Both the position numbers and the translations under genes were made by a program. Under the pieces are notes generated by a model. That model saw nothing but the letters and a program-made list of their open reading frames with translations. It searched no databases and was not told the DNA's origin. DNA of 64,000 nt, from the NCBI RefSeq assembly GCF_015354445.1, contig NZ_JADKYT010000001.1, positions 1,671,528 to 1,735,527 on the forward strand, read 5' to 3'. This document shows, one piece after another, positions 25,671 to 39,985 of this stretch (its first letter is position 1; every line of letters begins with the position of its first letter). Source of the stretch: Methylophilus sp. QUAN (GTDB lineage Bacteria > Pseudomonadota > Gammaproteobacteria > Burkholderiales > Methylophilaceae).

Positions 25671-25691
25671 TCCTGAATTGTCAGTTGAAAT

Positions 25692-25720
25692 AAAAAGCCT
25701 CACTTAATGTGAGGCTTTTT
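25692..25720. terminator. Bidirectional terminator after the small PEP-CTERM gene
   Basis: AAAAAGCCTCAC-TTAAT-GTGAGGCTTTTT is a perfect stem with A and T tracts on the two sides, serving the plus-strand gene. Confidence 0.88.
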
Positions 25721-25792
25721 ATGCGTATTCATATTGCGAGATGCCCCTGAGCGCATCAAAGACATGTGAGATTCTTGCGTGATATCACATGG

Positions 25793-25818
25793 CAATAAAA
25801 ACCCCGGCAGGGCCGGGC
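25793..25818 (-). terminator. Rho-independent terminator of queF
   Basis: On the minus strand CCCGGC-CCT-GCCGGG is followed by GTTTTTATT, 20 bp past the queF stop. Confidence 0.85.
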
Positions 25819-25838
25819 TGGTGACTCTTAAGTCTTTT

Positions 25839-26294
25839 TTATCCGCGGATATTACTTTGTGCGGAAAATTGCGATAACTCTACATAGGGCTGTGGCTGCC
25901 AACCAGCGGCGCGATGTTCTGCTACGACATTGGTAAAGATGCCGCCCCGCACATAAAACTTGGCAGTGACACGCATGAATTTCGGATCAATGGCGCTGAC
26001 CAGGTCATCCAGGATCTGGTTGGTCACGGCTTCATGGAAACAGCCCTCGTCACGGAATGACCACATATACAGTTTCAGGCTTTTTAATTCCACGCACAAT
26101 TTGTTAGGAATGTAGTCCAGGTAAATCACCGCGAAGTCAGGTTGGCCAGTTTTCGGGCACAGGCAGGTGAATTCCGGTACTTCCATGTGAATATGAAAAT
26201 CGCGGTTGGGATTTGGGTTGTCAAAAGTCTCCAGCGTCTTTGCTGCTTGGGCCGTTGGCTTGCCACCGAGTAAATGTTCGTTCATTGCACTCAT
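25839..26294 (-). CDS. queF: NADPH-dependent 7-cyano-7-deazaguanine reductase QueF
   Basis: Reduces preQ0 to preQ1 in queuosine tRNA modification. Start chosen at [11 protein letters not shown] (26,294), giving 151 aa, the size of the short QueF type; an upstream frame to 26,390 would overlap smc. The active-site Cys and Asp lie in [14 protein letters not shown], and the QueF motif is [16 protein letters not shown], followed by CFHEAVTN. It is divergent from smc with about 80 bp between. A TATAAT at 26,326-26,331 on the minus strand is a likely -10. Confidence 0.93.
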   Translation of the reverse strand: MSAMNEHLLGGKPTAQAAKTLETFDNPNPNRDFHIHMEVPEFTCLCPKTGQPDFAVIYLDYIPNKLCVELKSLKLYMWSFRDEGCFHEAVTNQILDDLVSAIDPKFMRVTAKFYVRGGIFTNVVAEHRAAGWQPQPYVELSQFSAQSNIRG

Positions 26295-26375
26295 GTTTGT
26301 TGGTTGTTTCTTGATAAAAATGGGTATTATACCGCTTAAGCAACCATTCAAATTCTTATAAGCGGTTTTCTTACT

Positions 26376-29300
26376 TTGCGTCTGACTCATTTAAAACTGG
26401 CGGGGTTCAAGTCTTTTGTCGATCCGACCACCATACATTTGCATGGGCAACGTGTGGGCGTGGTGGGGCCGAACGGCTGTGGCAAATCAAATGTCATGGA
26501 GTCTGTACGCTGGGTGTTGGGGGAGTCTTCGGCCAAAGAAATGCGTGCCGACGCCATGGATGCCGTTATTTTTAACGGATCCGCTAACCGTAAACCGATC
26601 TCCCGCGCCAGTGTCGAGCTGATTTTTGATAACAGCCTGGGCGGTGCCAATGGTGAGTGGAGTCAATACGCCGAAATCTCCGTCAAGCGGGTGATTGAGC
26701 GCGACAAGGGCTCTACCTATTACATCAATAATATCGCCGTGCGGCGACGCGATGTTGCCGATTTATTTTTGGGCACCGGCCTCGGTGGCCGTGCCTATGC
26801 CATCATCGGCCAAAACACCATTTCACGGATCGTTGAAGCCAGGCCAGAAGAGTTGCGCGTGTTTCTGGAAGAGGCCGCCGGCATCAGCAAATATAAAGAG
26901 CGTCGGCGTGAGACCGAGCTGCGTTTGCGGGATACGCGTGAAAATCTTGAACGCGTAGAAGATATTTCGCGTGAAATGAACAAGCAAATTATCAAGCTGG
27001 AAGCACAGGCGCTGGTGACGCAAAAATTTCAGGCTTTGCAGCAGGCACACCAATTGGCCGAAGCGCAATGGTGGTGGTTACGCAAACGCGATGCCGTGCT
27101 GGCACATGAAACCGCTTCACAGGCGGTTGAGCAGGCCGTGAATGCGCTGGAGGGGCAAATGGCCAGCTTGCGCAACCACGAACTGCAACTTGAGCAGTTG
27201 CGCCAGCAGCATCAGGAAACGGCTAACCAGTTACACGCGGCGCAGGCAGCCTTCTACGAGGCGAATTCGCAGGTGTCCAATCTTGGGCTGCAGGTGAAGC
27301 AATCTGAAGAGGCACGGGATCGCTTGTTGCAAGAGCAGCAGCAATTATTGCGGCAGATGGAGCATAGGGCGCAGCAACAGAAGCAGCTTCAATTGCAGTT
27401 GGCAGAAAAAAATACGGCATTGATCACGACGCAAGGTGCTGTAGAGCAGCATGCGCTGGATTTGCAGGCCATGCAGCAAGGCTTGCCTGAGCAGGCTAGT
27501 CAATTGCAGGTGGTGCAGCAGGCGGCGAACCAGGCACAGCAAGCGGTACAGCAAAGCCGCCAGCATATGCAACTGGAACAGAATAATGTGAATTTTATCC
27601 AGCGTAACCTGGCTGAAGTCGCACAACGTTTGCAGCAATTGCAGAATGAGCTGGGGCAGTGGGCCTTGCCGGATATGCAGGCGTTGGGCGCGCATCAGCA
27701 ACAGCTGGCGGAACAGCAAGCTGCCTTGCAACACGAAGAGCAGCAATTGACCCAATGGCGCACAGAAGAAAATACACAGCAACAAGCATTGCAGCAGGCG
27801 CGCAGCCACTGGCAACAGGCACAACGCGCGCTGCATCAGTTGGATGCTGAGATACAGTCGCTGCAAAAATTACAGCAAAGTATCAAGCAGGATCAGCAAT
27901 TGGGCCCGTGGCTGCAGAAAACAGGCATGCAATCAGCGCCACGCCTGTGGCAGGCGATACAGCTTGATAGCCAGTGGCAGCCCGCCCTGGAAGTGTTTCT
28001 TGGCCACAAATTAAATGCGCTATTGCCAGAAACCCACGCAGATTGGTCGCAATTGCCGCATCCACAAGCGGCGTTGGCGGTTGCACAGGCAGCGGTAGCG
28101 ACTGAGGCCTTGCCAGCGCAATGGCAGGGCTTGCCCAGTTTGTATAGCTTGTTGACGATTAAGCAGGCTGAAGTCTCTGCAGCCTTGCAGCACTGGCTGG
28201 CAGGGGTTTATATACTGGATAACGTGCAACAGCTGGCGGAATATCAACCAAAACTGCCAGCAGGCATCAGCTTGTTGACCAAAAATGGCGATGTTTACCA
28301 GCGATATAGTGCCGTTTTTCATGGACGCCAAAATCAAATGCAAGGCGTGCTAGAGCGTCAGCAGCAGCTGGATACGCTGCAAGCAGGTTTGAGCCAGTCG
28401 CAAGGGGATGTCACAGCTGCGCAGCAGCAAGTGCAATCGCTGGAGGCCAGCTTGCAGGGCACTCGCCAGCAACAGCAACAAAGCCACCAGCGTATTAAAC
28501 AACTCACGGCCAGCATGCACGAAGCGCAACTGCAAGTCTCTCGCCTGCAACAGGCGCATGATAATGCCTTGCGTCGGCAGACTGCCTTGCAGCAAGACAT
28601 GACGCAGGCCGAGGGGCGCCAGCTTGATCTCAGTCAAGAGGTCGCGCAGGCGCAAGCCAATATTACCCAGCATCAATTGCAAATCGCTGACCTGGAACAA
28701 AGTGCGCGTGAAACTCAGGCACAAAAACAGCAAGCCGAACAAAGCTATTTTAATTTGCGCGACACGGTGCAACAGGCCGAAAAAGCGCATCAATCACAAG
28801 TGTTTGAGCAAACCTTACTGAAAAATGCAGTGGCTGATTTACAGCAGCGATTGACGCAAAATGAACAGGAAAGCCACAACTTGCAGCATCGCCTGGTTGA
28901 AACTGAGCAGGCCCTGGCAATTAGCAATATGGAGGCGCTCAAGGCCAATCTCGCACACGCCTTGACGCAGCAGCACACGTGTGAACAGGCACTTGCGCAA
29001 GCGCGAAACCAGTCTGCCGAGCAAGAAACAGCATTACAGGTACAAGAGCGGCATCGCTTGCAAATCGAGCAGCAATTGCATCCACTGCGGGATGCCGTAG
29101 AGCAACGCCGCCTTAAACAGCAGGAGTGTCGCCTGCAAGTGGAGCAATGTCAGTCCGCTTTGGCTGAAACTGGTCTGGACGAAACGCTGATTCAGCAAGG
29201 CCTGGACTTGGATAGCCAGGCACAGGCACTGGCGCAAAATACCCAAAAGCTACAGCAGCAGATACAGCAATTGGGGGCGGTTAATATGGCCGCCATTGAG

Positions 29301-29885
29301 GAGTTGGCGGTTGAAAAAGAGCGCAAGGGTTATCTGGATAGCCAGTTAAAAGATTTGCTGACCGCCAGTGAAACGCTGGAAGAGGCGATCCAGAAAATCG
29401 ACAGGGAAACGCGCGGCAAGTTGCGTGCGACCTATGATGAGGCCAACCGCAATTTTGGTGAATTGTTCCAGACTTTGTTCAATGGCGGCAATGCCAAACT
29501 GGAGCTGCTTGGTGACGAGATCCTCGATACCGGCGTACAGGTGTTTGCGCAGCCGCCAGGTAAAAAGAACACCACGATACAATTGTTATCTGGCGGTGAA
29601 AAAGCACTGACAGCTATGGCGCTGGTGTTTGCCTTGTTTAGATTAAATCCTGCACCATTCTGCCTCATGGATGAAGTGGATGCGCCTTTGGATGACAGTA
29701 ACACTGAGCGTTTCTGCCAGTTGGTACGCGTGATGTCGGAAAAAACCCAATTCCTGTTTGTGTCGCACAACAAAATCACGATGGAGATGTCACAACAGTT
29801 AATAGGGGTCACCATGCAGGAGTCTGGCGTATCGCGGATTGTCGATGTGGATATCGACGAGGCGATACGCATGCATGCGGCTTAA
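26376..29885 (+). CDS. smc: Chromosome partition protein SMC
   Basis: 1,169-aa condensin ATPase. The N-terminal head has Walker [10 protein letters not shown], then a first coiled coil (about 170-490), a hinge (about 510-650), a second coiled coil, and the C-terminal head with signature [14 protein letters not shown] and Walker [14 protein letters not shown]. Start is a TTG (26,376), fixed by the family N-terminus [18 protein letters not shown]. The coiled coils are unusually rich in Gln and His-Gln runs. First gene of the run smc-zipA-ligA. Confidence 0.96.
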   Translation: MRLTHLKLAGFKSFVDPTTIHLHGQRVGVVGPNGCGKSNVMESVRWVLGESSAKEMRADAMDAVIFNGSANRKPISRASVELIFDNSLGGANGEWSQYAEISVKRVIERDKGSTYYINNIAVRRRDVADLFLGTGLGGRAYAIIGQNTISRIVEARPEELRVFLEEAAGISKYKERRRETELRLRDTRENLERVEDISREMNKQIIKLEAQALVTQKFQALQQAHQLAEAQWWWLRKRDAVLAHETASQAVEQAVNALEGQMASLRNHELQLEQLRQQHQETANQLHAAQAAFYEANSQVSNLGLQVKQSEEARDRLLQEQQQLLRQMEHRAQQQKQLQLQLAEKNTALITTQGAVEQHALDLQAMQQGLPEQASQLQVVQQAANQAQQAVQQSRQHMQLEQNNVNFIQRNLAEVAQRLQQLQNELGQWALPDMQALGAHQQQLAEQQAALQHEEQQLTQWRTEENTQQQALQQARSHWQQAQRALHQLDAEIQSLQKLQQSIKQDQQLGPWLQKTGMQSAPRLWQAIQLDSQWQPALEVFLGHKLNALLPETHADWSQLPHPQAALAVAQAAVATEALPAQWQGLPSLYSLLTIKQAEVSAALQHWLAGVYILDNVQQLAEYQPKLPAGISLLTKNGDVYQRYSAVFHGRQNQMQGVLERQQQLDTLQAGLSQSQGDVTAAQQQVQSLEASLQGTRQQQQQSHQRIKQLTASMHEAQLQVSRLQQAHDNALRRQTALQQDMTQAEGRQLDLSQEVAQAQANITQHQLQIADLEQSARETQAQKQQAEQSYFNLRDTVQQAEKAHQSQVFEQTLLKNAVADLQQRLTQNEQESHNLQHRLVETEQALAISNMEALKANLAHALTQQHTCEQALAQARNQSAEQETALQVQERHRLQIEQQLHPLRDAVEQRRLKQQECRLQVEQCQSALAETGLDETLIQQGLDLDSQAQALAQNTQKLQQQIQQLGAVNMAAIEELAVEKERKGYLDSQLKDLLTASETLEEAIQKIDRETRGKLRATYDEANRNFGELFQTLFNGGNAKLELLGDEILDTGVQVFAQPPGKKNTTIQLLSGGEKALTAMALVFALFRLNPAPFCLMDEVDAPLDDSNTERFCQLVRVMSEKTQFLFVSHNKITMEMSQQLIGVTMQESGVSRIVDVDIDEAIRMHAA

Positions 29886-29937
29886 TGCCAGTTTTGTTGT
29901 ATTATTATGCAAGCGTTATTAAGGATTGTAAGGTCAC

Positions 29938-33484
<3,547 letters not shown>

Positions 33485-33485
33485 T

Positions 33486-34364
33486 ATGAATCCCAAATTA
33501 ACTTTAACATTAATTCTTAATTTATTGATTATTAATGAGTCTGTGGCTAAGGATGCTGCCCTGGAAGCATGCGATAGCGCGGTTAAAAACCGGCAGTATG
33601 CACAAGCCATACAAGTCGCAGAGCAGCATGCCAGGCAGGCGGAGTTCTGGCTGTGTAAAGGCCGTGCACAGTCAGCCCTGGCGCAAAATGCCGCTGCGCA
33701 ACAAAGCTTTAAACAAGCCATCAGCCTGAAACCGACAGGCCTGGACCTGATTTCTGCCCATATGTTGTTGGGCAACGCTCAGCTTGAAGCTAAAGTGCAT
33801 GAGGCCGCCATTGAAAGCTACCAGCAAGCCCTCAAATTCAGCGAGCAGCAAAATATGCGCCGCTACGCCCGTATTGCCCACAACCTGATCGGCGAGGCTT
33901 ATTTCGAGATTGGCCAATATGCTGAATCGCTGAACTCATTTGAAACCGGCGAAAAACTGGCCATGAACGATGACGAGCGCGCTGATAGCCATATCCACGA
34001 AGCCATGGCCTATCAACAATTGCAGCAAAGTGATAAAGCCATTGAACACCAACTCAAGGGCGTGATGATGTTGCGTAAGTCAGGTACGCCTGACCAGTAT
34101 GCAGAAGCGAGCCTGACGTTGGGTAAGTTGTTTTCAGCAAAAAAAGATTACGCTAGTGCCGACAAAACCTATCAACGCCTGATGGAGTATGCCCATGAGA
34201 ATGGTGGTGAGTTCTATGAAGCTAAAACTGCCATTTACTGGGCAGAAAGCAAACGTGCACAAGGCGATGCCGCGGGCGCTGCGTCATTGGTTAAACAAGC
34301 TGAAACCATTGCAGCCAAGTTGAAAGATGCTGAACTGGACGAATTGCTGGCGAAAACCAAATAG
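33486..34364 (+). CDS. TPR-repeat protein, secreted or periplasmic (292 aa)
   Basis: N-terminal hydrophobic segment (LTLTLILNLLIINESVAK) looks like a signal peptide. The rest is a helical array of tetratricopeptide repeats, e.g. AHMLLGNAQLEAKVHEAAIE and AHNLIGEAYFEIGQYAESL. It starts 1 base after the ligA stop, so it is the last gene of that run. A protein-protein scaffold; partner unknown. Confidence 0.75.
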   Translation: MNPKLTLTLILNLLIINESVAKDAALEACDSAVKNRQYAQAIQVAEQHARQAEFWLCKGRAQSALAQNAAAQQSFKQAISLKPTGLDLISAHMLLGNAQLEAKVHEAAIESYQQALKFSEQQNMRRYARIAHNLIGEAYFEIGQYAESLNSFETGEKLAMNDDERADSHIHEAMAYQQLQQSDKAIEHQLKGVMMLRKSGTPDQYAEASLTLGKLFSAKKDYASADKTYQRLMEYAHENGGEFYEAKTAIYWAESKRAQGDAAGAASLVKQAETIAAKLKDAELDELLAKTK

Positions 34365-34522
34365 GTCACGCGCAACAATGAACGCCGTGATGTCTCCATC
34401 TTGATGCATGAATAATGACTAAAGATGACCTAGTCTGAGTGTCACTCGACATTGCCATTAAAATGCACTAGCATTGCGCCGGCATCAATTTAATTAATGT
34501 ATATATATAGGGGAGATTTTCA

Positions 34523-35101
34523 ATGAAAACGATCGCTATAAAAAGCATCGTAGGTGCGGCATTGTCTGCATTTATGCTGGCAGGCACAAGCATGGTACAT
34601 GCCGCCACATACAACTTTAATTTTCCAAGCTACACTTCCAATGTGGTGAGTTCTGTCGGGTCACTTTCTGCAACAGATATCGGCTATTTTTGGTCTGTTT
34701 CACGTGGTGATCAAGTGAGTGAAACGTTTAGCGGGTCAGGCCTGTTTGGCGCCACTAGCCTGGAACTGGAGTTGAATGTCACTCAGAATGTGCTGTCACA
34801 AGGCGCGTCAGTAGATTGGGATGTACTGGTCAATGGTGTGGATGTAGGCGATTGGTCATGGACAAGCGCCAGTGGTACCGGCCTGACATATTTGAGCTAT
34901 ACCTTTGCGGCGATCTCTGGCGAATTCAATTCGCTGGCACTGGTTGTGAAAAATGAAGTGCCGGGCGGTCTGGGTTCTATTGCATTAGGTGTGAATACAG
35001 AGGCGAGTGTGAGCAACAGTGTCGTGCCTGAGCCAGATACCTTAGGCTTTTTGCTGGCAGGCTTGGCAGTTGTTTCTTTAGTGCAACGCAAGCGCGCTTA
35101 A
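34523..35101 (+). CDS. PEP-CTERM exported protein (192 aa)
   Basis: Signal peptide to about residue 28 (AGTSMVHAA), a beta-rich Ser/Thr/Gly central domain, and a C-terminal PEP-CTERM signal: VVPEPDTLGFLLAGLAVVSL, then a basic QRKRA tail. Such proteins are processed by exosortase and often released to the cell surface or matrix. A GGGGAGA ribosome site precedes the ATG. It is a single-gene unit with its own terminator. Confidence 0.85.
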   Translation: MKTIAIKSIVGAALSAFMLAGTSMVHAATYNFNFPSYTSNVVSSVGSLSATDIGYFWSVSRGDQVSETFSGSGLFGATSLELELNVTQNVLSQGASVDWDVLVNGVDVGDWSWTSASGTGLTYLSYTFAAISGEFNSLALVVKNEVPGGLGSIALGVNTEASVSNSVVPEPDTLGFLLAGLAVVSLVQRKRA

Positions 35102-35120
35102 TTCGCTTAGCTACGCAGTG

Positions 35121-35146
35121 AAAAAGGCGCTTTAGGCGCCTTTTTT
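35121..35146 (+). terminator. Terminator after the PEP-CTERM gene
   Basis: A-tract plus GGCGC stem, TTTAG loop, complementary GCGCC and six T. Confidence 0.88.
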
Positions 35147-35279
35147 GTTTTTGAAAGCCCGTTCTATCGTCCTAGCGCCTCACTTGCAAAAGATTTACCT
35201 TTTTGCTGGAATCCCCTGTAAGGTTTTCCTGTCATATGCGACAAATACGCATCAGTAATCATTTAAGACTGGAAACGCT

Positions 35280-36227
35280 ATGCTACTCGATAACAATCGC
35301 CGCAATCCTAGCGGTATTTTGCCATCTGAGATCACACCACAAGCCTTGTTTGAGCAACGCCGCACGGTATTGAAGGTCGCGGGTGTGGCGGCGGCGGGTC
35401 TTTTGTTGCCGACGCAGTTGCAAGCGGCACAAACGCTAGACTTTCAGAAAACAGCTTTTGGCAAAGAAGAAAAACTGACTAGTTTTGAGGATGTGACCAG
35501 CTATAACAATTATTACGAGTTTGGCACCGGCAAGGAAGACCCCGCGCGTGAGGCCGTGTTATTTAAACCGACGCCGTGGACGATCAAGATTGAAGGCGCT
35601 GTGAAGCAAAGCAAAACCATTGGTATTGAGCAACTGATGAAGCTGGCTCCGCTGGAGGAGCGTATTTACCGCATGCGCTGTGTGGAAGGCTGGTCTATGG
35701 TGATTCCGTGGGTGGGACTGCCATTGAAGGCGCTGATTGATTGGGCGCAGCCCACGGGCAATGCCAAGTATATTGAATTTATTTCTTATAACGACCCACG
35801 CCATATGCCTGGCGCGCGCATTCCTGTATTGGATTGGCCCTATATTGAAGGCCTGCGTATGGACGAAGCCATGCAGCCACTAACCATTCTGGCCGTGGGC
35901 TTGTATGGCAAGGTGTTGCCTAACCAGAACGGCGCGCCTGTGCGGCTGGTGGTGCCTTGGAAATATGGTTTTAAAGGCGCTAAGGCGATTAGTACGATTC
36001 GTTTTGTAGAACAAATGCCACATACCAGCTGGATGAAAGCCAGCGCGCGTGAATATGGCTTTTATGCCAATGTGAATCCGGCGGTAGATCATCCGCGCTG
36101 GACACAATCCTCAGAAAAACGTATCGGGGCTGGTTTATTTGCCGGGCGCATTAAAACCAGGCTGTTTAATGGTTATGACGAAGTAGGGCAGTTATATGCA
36201 GGCATGGATTTACAAAAAAACTTCTAA
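35280..36227 (+). CDS. msrP: Periplasmic methionine-sulfoxide reductase catalytic subunit MsrP
   Basis: 315-aa molybdopterin protein that repairs oxidised methionine in periplasmic proteins. The Tat signal has the twin Arg in [19 protein letters not shown]. The Mo-ligating Cys is in [15 protein letters not shown]. The family phrase [17 protein letters not shown] is present as [15 protein letters not shown]. It ends 1 base before the msrQ start, forming a two-gene operon. Confidence 0.94.
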   Translation: MLLDNNRRNPSGILPSEITPQALFEQRRTVLKVAGVAAAGLLLPTQLQAAQTLDFQKTAFGKEEKLTSFEDVTSYNNYYEFGTGKEDPAREAVLFKPTPWTIKIEGAVKQSKTIGIEQLMKLAPLEERIYRMRCVEGWSMVIPWVGLPLKALIDWAQPTGNAKYIEFISYNDPRHMPGARIPVLDWPYIEGLRMDEAMQPLTILAVGLYGKVLPNQNGAPVRLVVPWKYGFKGAKAISTIRFVEQMPHTSWMKASAREYGFYANVNPAVDHPRWTQSSEKRIGAGLFAGRIKTRLFNGYDEVGQLYAGMDLQKNF

Positions 36228-36228
36228 C

Positions 36229-36864
36229 ATGCGAATGATGCAATATCTGGTGCAGTGGTTAGCTGTGCTATCTGCAAAAAACCGGATTTTATGGCTAAAA
36301 GCCTTGATCTGGTTGGGGGCATTTATCCCTGTCTTACGCTTGATTTACCTGGGGTTCACCGATGGGCTGGGCGCAAACCCGGTTGAGTTTATTGAACGTT
36401 CTACCGGCACCTGGGCGCTGGTCTTTTTATTACTCTCACTTGGCATCACGCCACTGCGCTATCTGACGCAGCAGGCCTGGCTGATTGCCGTGCGTCGCTT
36501 GCTGGGGTTATGGATGTTTGCTTATGCCTGCCTGCATGTGACGACTTATCTCTGGCTCGATTACCAGTTTGACTGGGCGGATATTGCCAAGGATATCGTC
36601 AAGCATCCATATGTCTTAGTAGGGGCTGCCGCTTTGTTGCTGACCTTGCCGCTGGCCGCCACCTCTAACCAGCGTGCGATCAAAGCACTCAGGCAACGCT
36701 GGAAAAGCCTGCATAAACTGGTGTACGTGATTGGCGTGCTGGTGTTGCTGCATTTCTGGTGGCTGGTAAAAAAAGATGTGACTGAGCCAGTGATTTATAG
36801 CCTGGTATTTGCGCTATTGATTACACTTCGCCTACCTGTTTTTATAAAAAATAGAAAAAGTTAG
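36229..36864 (+). CDS. msrQ: Heme-binding membrane subunit MsrQ
   Basis: Start chosen at MRMMQYLVQW (36,229), directly after msrP; an upstream Met would overlap msrP. About 211 aa with six membrane helices. Conserved His residues for heme are in AYACLHVTTYLW and the KSLHKLVYV / LLHFWWLVK regions. It passes electrons from the quinone pool to MsrP. Confidence 0.93.
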   Translation: MRMMQYLVQWLAVLSAKNRILWLKALIWLGAFIPVLRLIYLGFTDGLGANPVEFIERSTGTWALVFLLLSLGITPLRYLTQQAWLIAVRRLLGLWMFAYACLHVTTYLWLDYQFDWADIAKDIVKHPYVLVGAAALLLTLPLAATSNQRAIKALRQRWKSLHKLVYVIGVLVLLHFWWLVKKDVTEPVIYSLVFALLITLRLPVFIKNRKS

Positions 36865-36936
36865 CGCTGATATGTAAGGTATTTTCTAGATTGAAGACTA
36901 AGTGATACAACTTCAATTTTAGAAAGGCAGCTAATC

Positions 36937-37464
36937 ATGTTTCAACGCTTCACACCCCCTTTTTTAGTACGCAAATATCAAGCGCTGATTTTAACGCTCC
37001 ATACCGTCAATGACTGGCTACCCGGTTTGCTCTTACGCCTGATCCTGGCCTGGGAGTTTGGTGAGGCTGGTTGGGCCAAGCTGCATGGCCAAAACTGGTT
37101 TGCAGATTTGCAATTCCCTTTCCCGTTTAGTTTATTGCCAGCAGAGGTGAACTGGAACATGGCCATGACCTTTGAACTGGTTGGTGCGGTGGCTTTGCTG
37201 CTAGGGCTGTTTACGCGTTTTTTCAGTCTCAGCCTGATGGTGGTGACCGTGGTAGCGATTGCCAGTGTGCATTGGCCGGAACATTGGCGCAGTATGGCTG
37301 ATTTGTTTATGGGATATCGTTTTGAGGATGTGGAAGGCGATGGGTTTGGTAACTATAAACTGCCGCTGATTTACCTGCTAATGCTGCTGCCCCTGGTCAC
37401 GCAGGGGGCCGGAAAATGGAGTTTTGACCGCCTGTTGTCACATCTATGTGACGGTCGCCGATGA
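36937..37464 (+). CDS. DoxX-family membrane protein
   Basis: 175 aa, four predicted membrane helices, with the DoxX pattern [19 protein letters not shown] at the first helix and a conserved [16 protein letters not shown] in the second. Function in this group is not settled; some relatives take part in redox or envelope processes. Ribosome site AAAGG. Single gene between msrPQ and the c-di-GMP gene. Confidence 0.8.
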   Translation: MFQRFTPPFLVRKYQALILTLHTVNDWLPGLLLRLILAWEFGEAGWAKLHGQNWFADLQFPFPFSLLPAEVNWNMAMTFELVGAVALLLGLFTRFFSLSLMVVTVVAIASVHWPEHWRSMADLFMGYRFEDVEGDGFGNYKLPLIYLLMLLPLVTQGAGKWSFDRLLSHLCDGRR

Positions 37465-37543
37465 CAGTTGTTAATGTCGCTGTATAGGCGTGAAATTGTC
37501 TTGACACTGATTTGCTTTTTGTCACATCATCGTAAATACAAAA

Positions 37544-37650
37544 GGGAGCAGCCAATGCTGGATTGACTCCCAACTAAAATTCTTCGGGGGTGTGTCATCT
37601 TAACAACCGACGGGCAGAGGGTGCCCAGTTGTCGGCAGTTAGATTTTGCA
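37544..37650 (+). ncRNA. Hairpin-rich 5' leader of the GGDEF-EAL gene
   Basis: Three potential stems follow one another. P1 is GGGAG-CAGC / GCTG / CTCCC (37,544-37,571). P2 is CCGAC-GGGCA / TGCCC / GTCGG with a 4-nt bulge (37,607-37,635). P3 is GCAGT/ACTGC (about 37,635-37,655). They lie between a TTGACA-type -35 (37,501) and the ATG at 37,672. No known riboswitch consensus was recognised. It could be a cis-regulatory RNA. Confidence 0.4.
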
Positions 37651-37671
37651 CTGCGGTTGTGAAAGTATGCG

Positions 37672-39981
37672 ATGTCTATAGTAAATCTCGAGCCCAATGC
37701 AATTGCATTGGCAGGTCAGGCCTTGAACGCTGCGTGCAGTGCTGAGGCTTCGGCGAGTTTGAGCACTTCGATTGGCCTGGGTGCTTCTTTTGACTTAACT
37801 CACGCCTTTGACCAATGGCGTTCTCTGGTCGATTACTCCGGTTTTTACATTGCCGCAGAAGCCGATCAGCTCGGCAATGGCGGTTCTGTGCTGGTCTGTC
37901 ATACACTTGAGTCAGGCTGTGATTTGTGGGCTTGCCTGCCATTGATCACACATGATCCAATTAAAGCCATTCTAGCCCAGCCTACACCTGAAATCACCCA
38001 GCGCACCATACAAATTGCCTGCCATGATAGCCACAACCGCTGGCTGGAATGTAATGTCTATTACTTTAGCTTGCCGACAGGTGAGCCGCGTAGACTGCTG
38101 CTGGTACGCGAAACGACTAATGAACAACAGGCCGCGCTGGCGTTTCAACAAGAGAAGCTACGTGCGATTGCCTATGAACGCTTCCAGTTTTCTATCCTGG
38201 AGCTGATCTTAAAAGAACAGGATGCGTTCAGGATTTTAGAAAAAATGGTGCGCGATATTGAGGCCATGCACAGGGATGTGTATTGCGCGCTGGTGCTGAC
38301 CAAAAATCTGGGCAAGTTAGTACAAACAGTGATTGCCCCGTCGTTACCACAAGCATTGCTACAAACATTGCGCCAGTTGCAGCTGGAGGCGGGTAATGGT
38401 TCCCTGGCCACGTCTATCGCCCTCAAGCAACGGGTGATGGTCGAGAATGTGATGACGCATCCCTATTGGGTGAATCACCGTGAGGCTGCATCGGCCTCTG
38501 GCGTGCAAGCAGGCTGGTCTGAGCCGATCTTAACTGCGGATGGGGACGTGCTGGGTGCGTTCGCTATCTATTATCGCCAGCCACAAACCCCAAGCGCGCT
38601 TGAACAATCCATGATTGAGCAAGCGACCAAATTAATGAGCCTGGTAATTGATAGGCATTTGTCACAAGAGTCGATTCAAAGCCTGGCTTACCTGGAGCCT
38701 GTGACCGGCTTGCCCAACCGCAAAAGAGCTTATGAGGTGTTGCAGCAAATACGCATGCAGCCTGCAACGGGTGAACATTGGGGCGTGGTATATATCGACC
38801 TCGATCACTTTAAATGGATTAATGAAGCGCATGGCCATGCAGCAGGTAATAGCTTGTTGCAGCAAGTCGCAGAACGCTTGCAAAAGGTGGCCGAGCAGCA
38901 CTTTATTGCCTGTATGGGCGGCGATGAGTTCCTGGTCTTGTTATCGGGCCTCGCGGCATCCGAGGATAAAGCCTTGCAGCAGCTATTGTCTGCGCAGCGT
39001 AAACTGCAAAAGGTCTTTGAACGCCCGTTTAAAATCGGTAGCCAAAAGTTGCCGATTACGGCCAGCATGGGCTTATGCAACTTTAACGATATCAGCGCCA
39101 GCGACACTGACTATGTAAAAGCGGCTGATATTGCCATGCACAAAGCCAAGCAGGGTGGGCGTAATCATGCCTGCGTCTATCAGCCTGGCATGCAAACCGA
39201 AATTGCGACGCAGGTGATGCTTGAAACGGAGCTGCGTGAAGCCATCGTGCAGCAACAGCTGCGCTTGCATTACCAGGTGCAGGTTGACCACACCGGCCGC
39301 CCATTTGGTGCAGAGGTTTTGTTAAGATGGCTGCATCCGCAGCGCGGCTTGATTTCACCGCTGCAATTTATCGCTGTGGCAGAAACCAGCGGCTTGATTA
39401 TCGAAATCGGCATGTGGGTGCTAGACCAGGCTTGTGCACAAATTGCACTGTGGCAACGTTCATTAAACACGCGGGAACTCAGTTTGTCGGTCAATATTAG
39501 TGCGCGTCAATTTTGCCAGGCCAATTTTGTGGCCATGGTCAAAGCATGTATTCAACGCCACCAGATTAATCCTAATGCATTGCGCCTAGAGCTGACAGAA
39601 AGCGTCTTGCTTGAGAACGTGGATGATGCCGTGCGTATCATGGCCGAACTGAGCCAGTTGGGCATCCAGTTTTCACTGGATGATTTTGGCACAGGCTACT
39701 CCTCACTGCAGTATTTGAAAAAGCTGCCGTTGTACCAACTGAAAATCGACCGCTCGTTTGTGAACGATATTGTTACCGATAGCCATGATCGCACCATTGT
39801 CAGGACGATTATTGCCATGGCGCAAAGCATGTACCTGAGTGTGATTGCCGAAGGCGTGGAAACACAAGAGCAGATGGAGTTGCTGTTGAATAACGGTTGT
39901 CGCCGCTACCAGGGCTTTTTGTTTGGACAGCCGATGCCGATTGAACAGTTTAACGACTGGTTGCAGGGCGCGCTGGTTTAA
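37672..39981 (+). CDS. GAF-GGDEF-EAL cyclic-di-GMP protein (769 aa)
   Basis: Soluble protein. A PAS-like/unknown N-terminal part (1-170) precedes a GAF domain at about 175-330. The diguanylate cyclase domain has intact GGDEF (ACMGGDEFLVL) but no RxxD inhibitory site before it. The phosphodiesterase domain has EVL in place of EAL (GAEVLLRW), with the other catalytic motifs present: DDFGTGYSSL and IAEGVETQEQ. It could make or break c-di-GMP; the bias is unknown. Its 3' end is 4 bp from the convergent motD. Confidence 0.9.
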   Translation: MSIVNLEPNAIALAGQALNAACSAEASASLSTSIGLGASFDLTHAFDQWRSLVDYSGFYIAAEADQLGNGGSVLVCHTLESGCDLWACLPLITHDPIKAILAQPTPEITQRTIQIACHDSHNRWLECNVYYFSLPTGEPRRLLLVRETTNEQQAALAFQQEKLRAIAYERFQFSILELILKEQDAFRILEKMVRDIEAMHRDVYCALVLTKNLGKLVQTVIAPSLPQALLQTLRQLQLEAGNGSLATSIALKQRVMVENVMTHPYWVNHREAASASGVQAGWSEPILTADGDVLGAFAIYYRQPQTPSALEQSMIEQATKLMSLVIDRHLSQESIQSLAYLEPVTGLPNRKRAYEVLQQIRMQPATGEHWGVVYIDLDHFKWINEAHGHAAGNSLLQQVAERLQKVAEQHFIACMGGDEFLVLLSGLAASEDKALQQLLSAQRKLQKVFERPFKIGSQKLPITASMGLCNFNDISASDTDYVKAADIAMHKAKQGGRNHACVYQPGMQTEIATQVMLETELREAIVQQQLRLHYQVQVDHTGRPFGAEVLLRWLHPQRGLISPLQFIAVAETSGLIIEIGMWVLDQACAQIALWQRSLNTRELSLSVNISARQFCQANFVAMVKACIQRHQINPNALRLELTESVLLENVDDAVRIMAELSQLGIQFSLDDFGTGYSSLQYLKKLPLYQLKIDRSFVNDIVTDSHDRTIVRTIIAMAQSMYLSVIAEGVETQEQMELLLNNGCRRYQGFLFGQPMPIEQFNDWLQGALV

Positions 39982-39985
39982 GCGC

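Noticed and set aside
26295..26390. Extended N-terminus of QueF
   Set aside because: It would overlap the smc start and adds 32 residues absent from the short QueF type; the internal ATG at 26,294 fits.
28300..29250. Long frames antisense to smc
   Set aside because: Shadow frames produced by the Gln-rich coiled-coil coding sequence; no ribosome sites or families.
37544..37650. c-di-GMP riboswitch
   Set aside because: The leader precedes a c-di-GMP gene, but the conserved GEMM-type core sequence is not visible; kept only as an unassigned structured leader.
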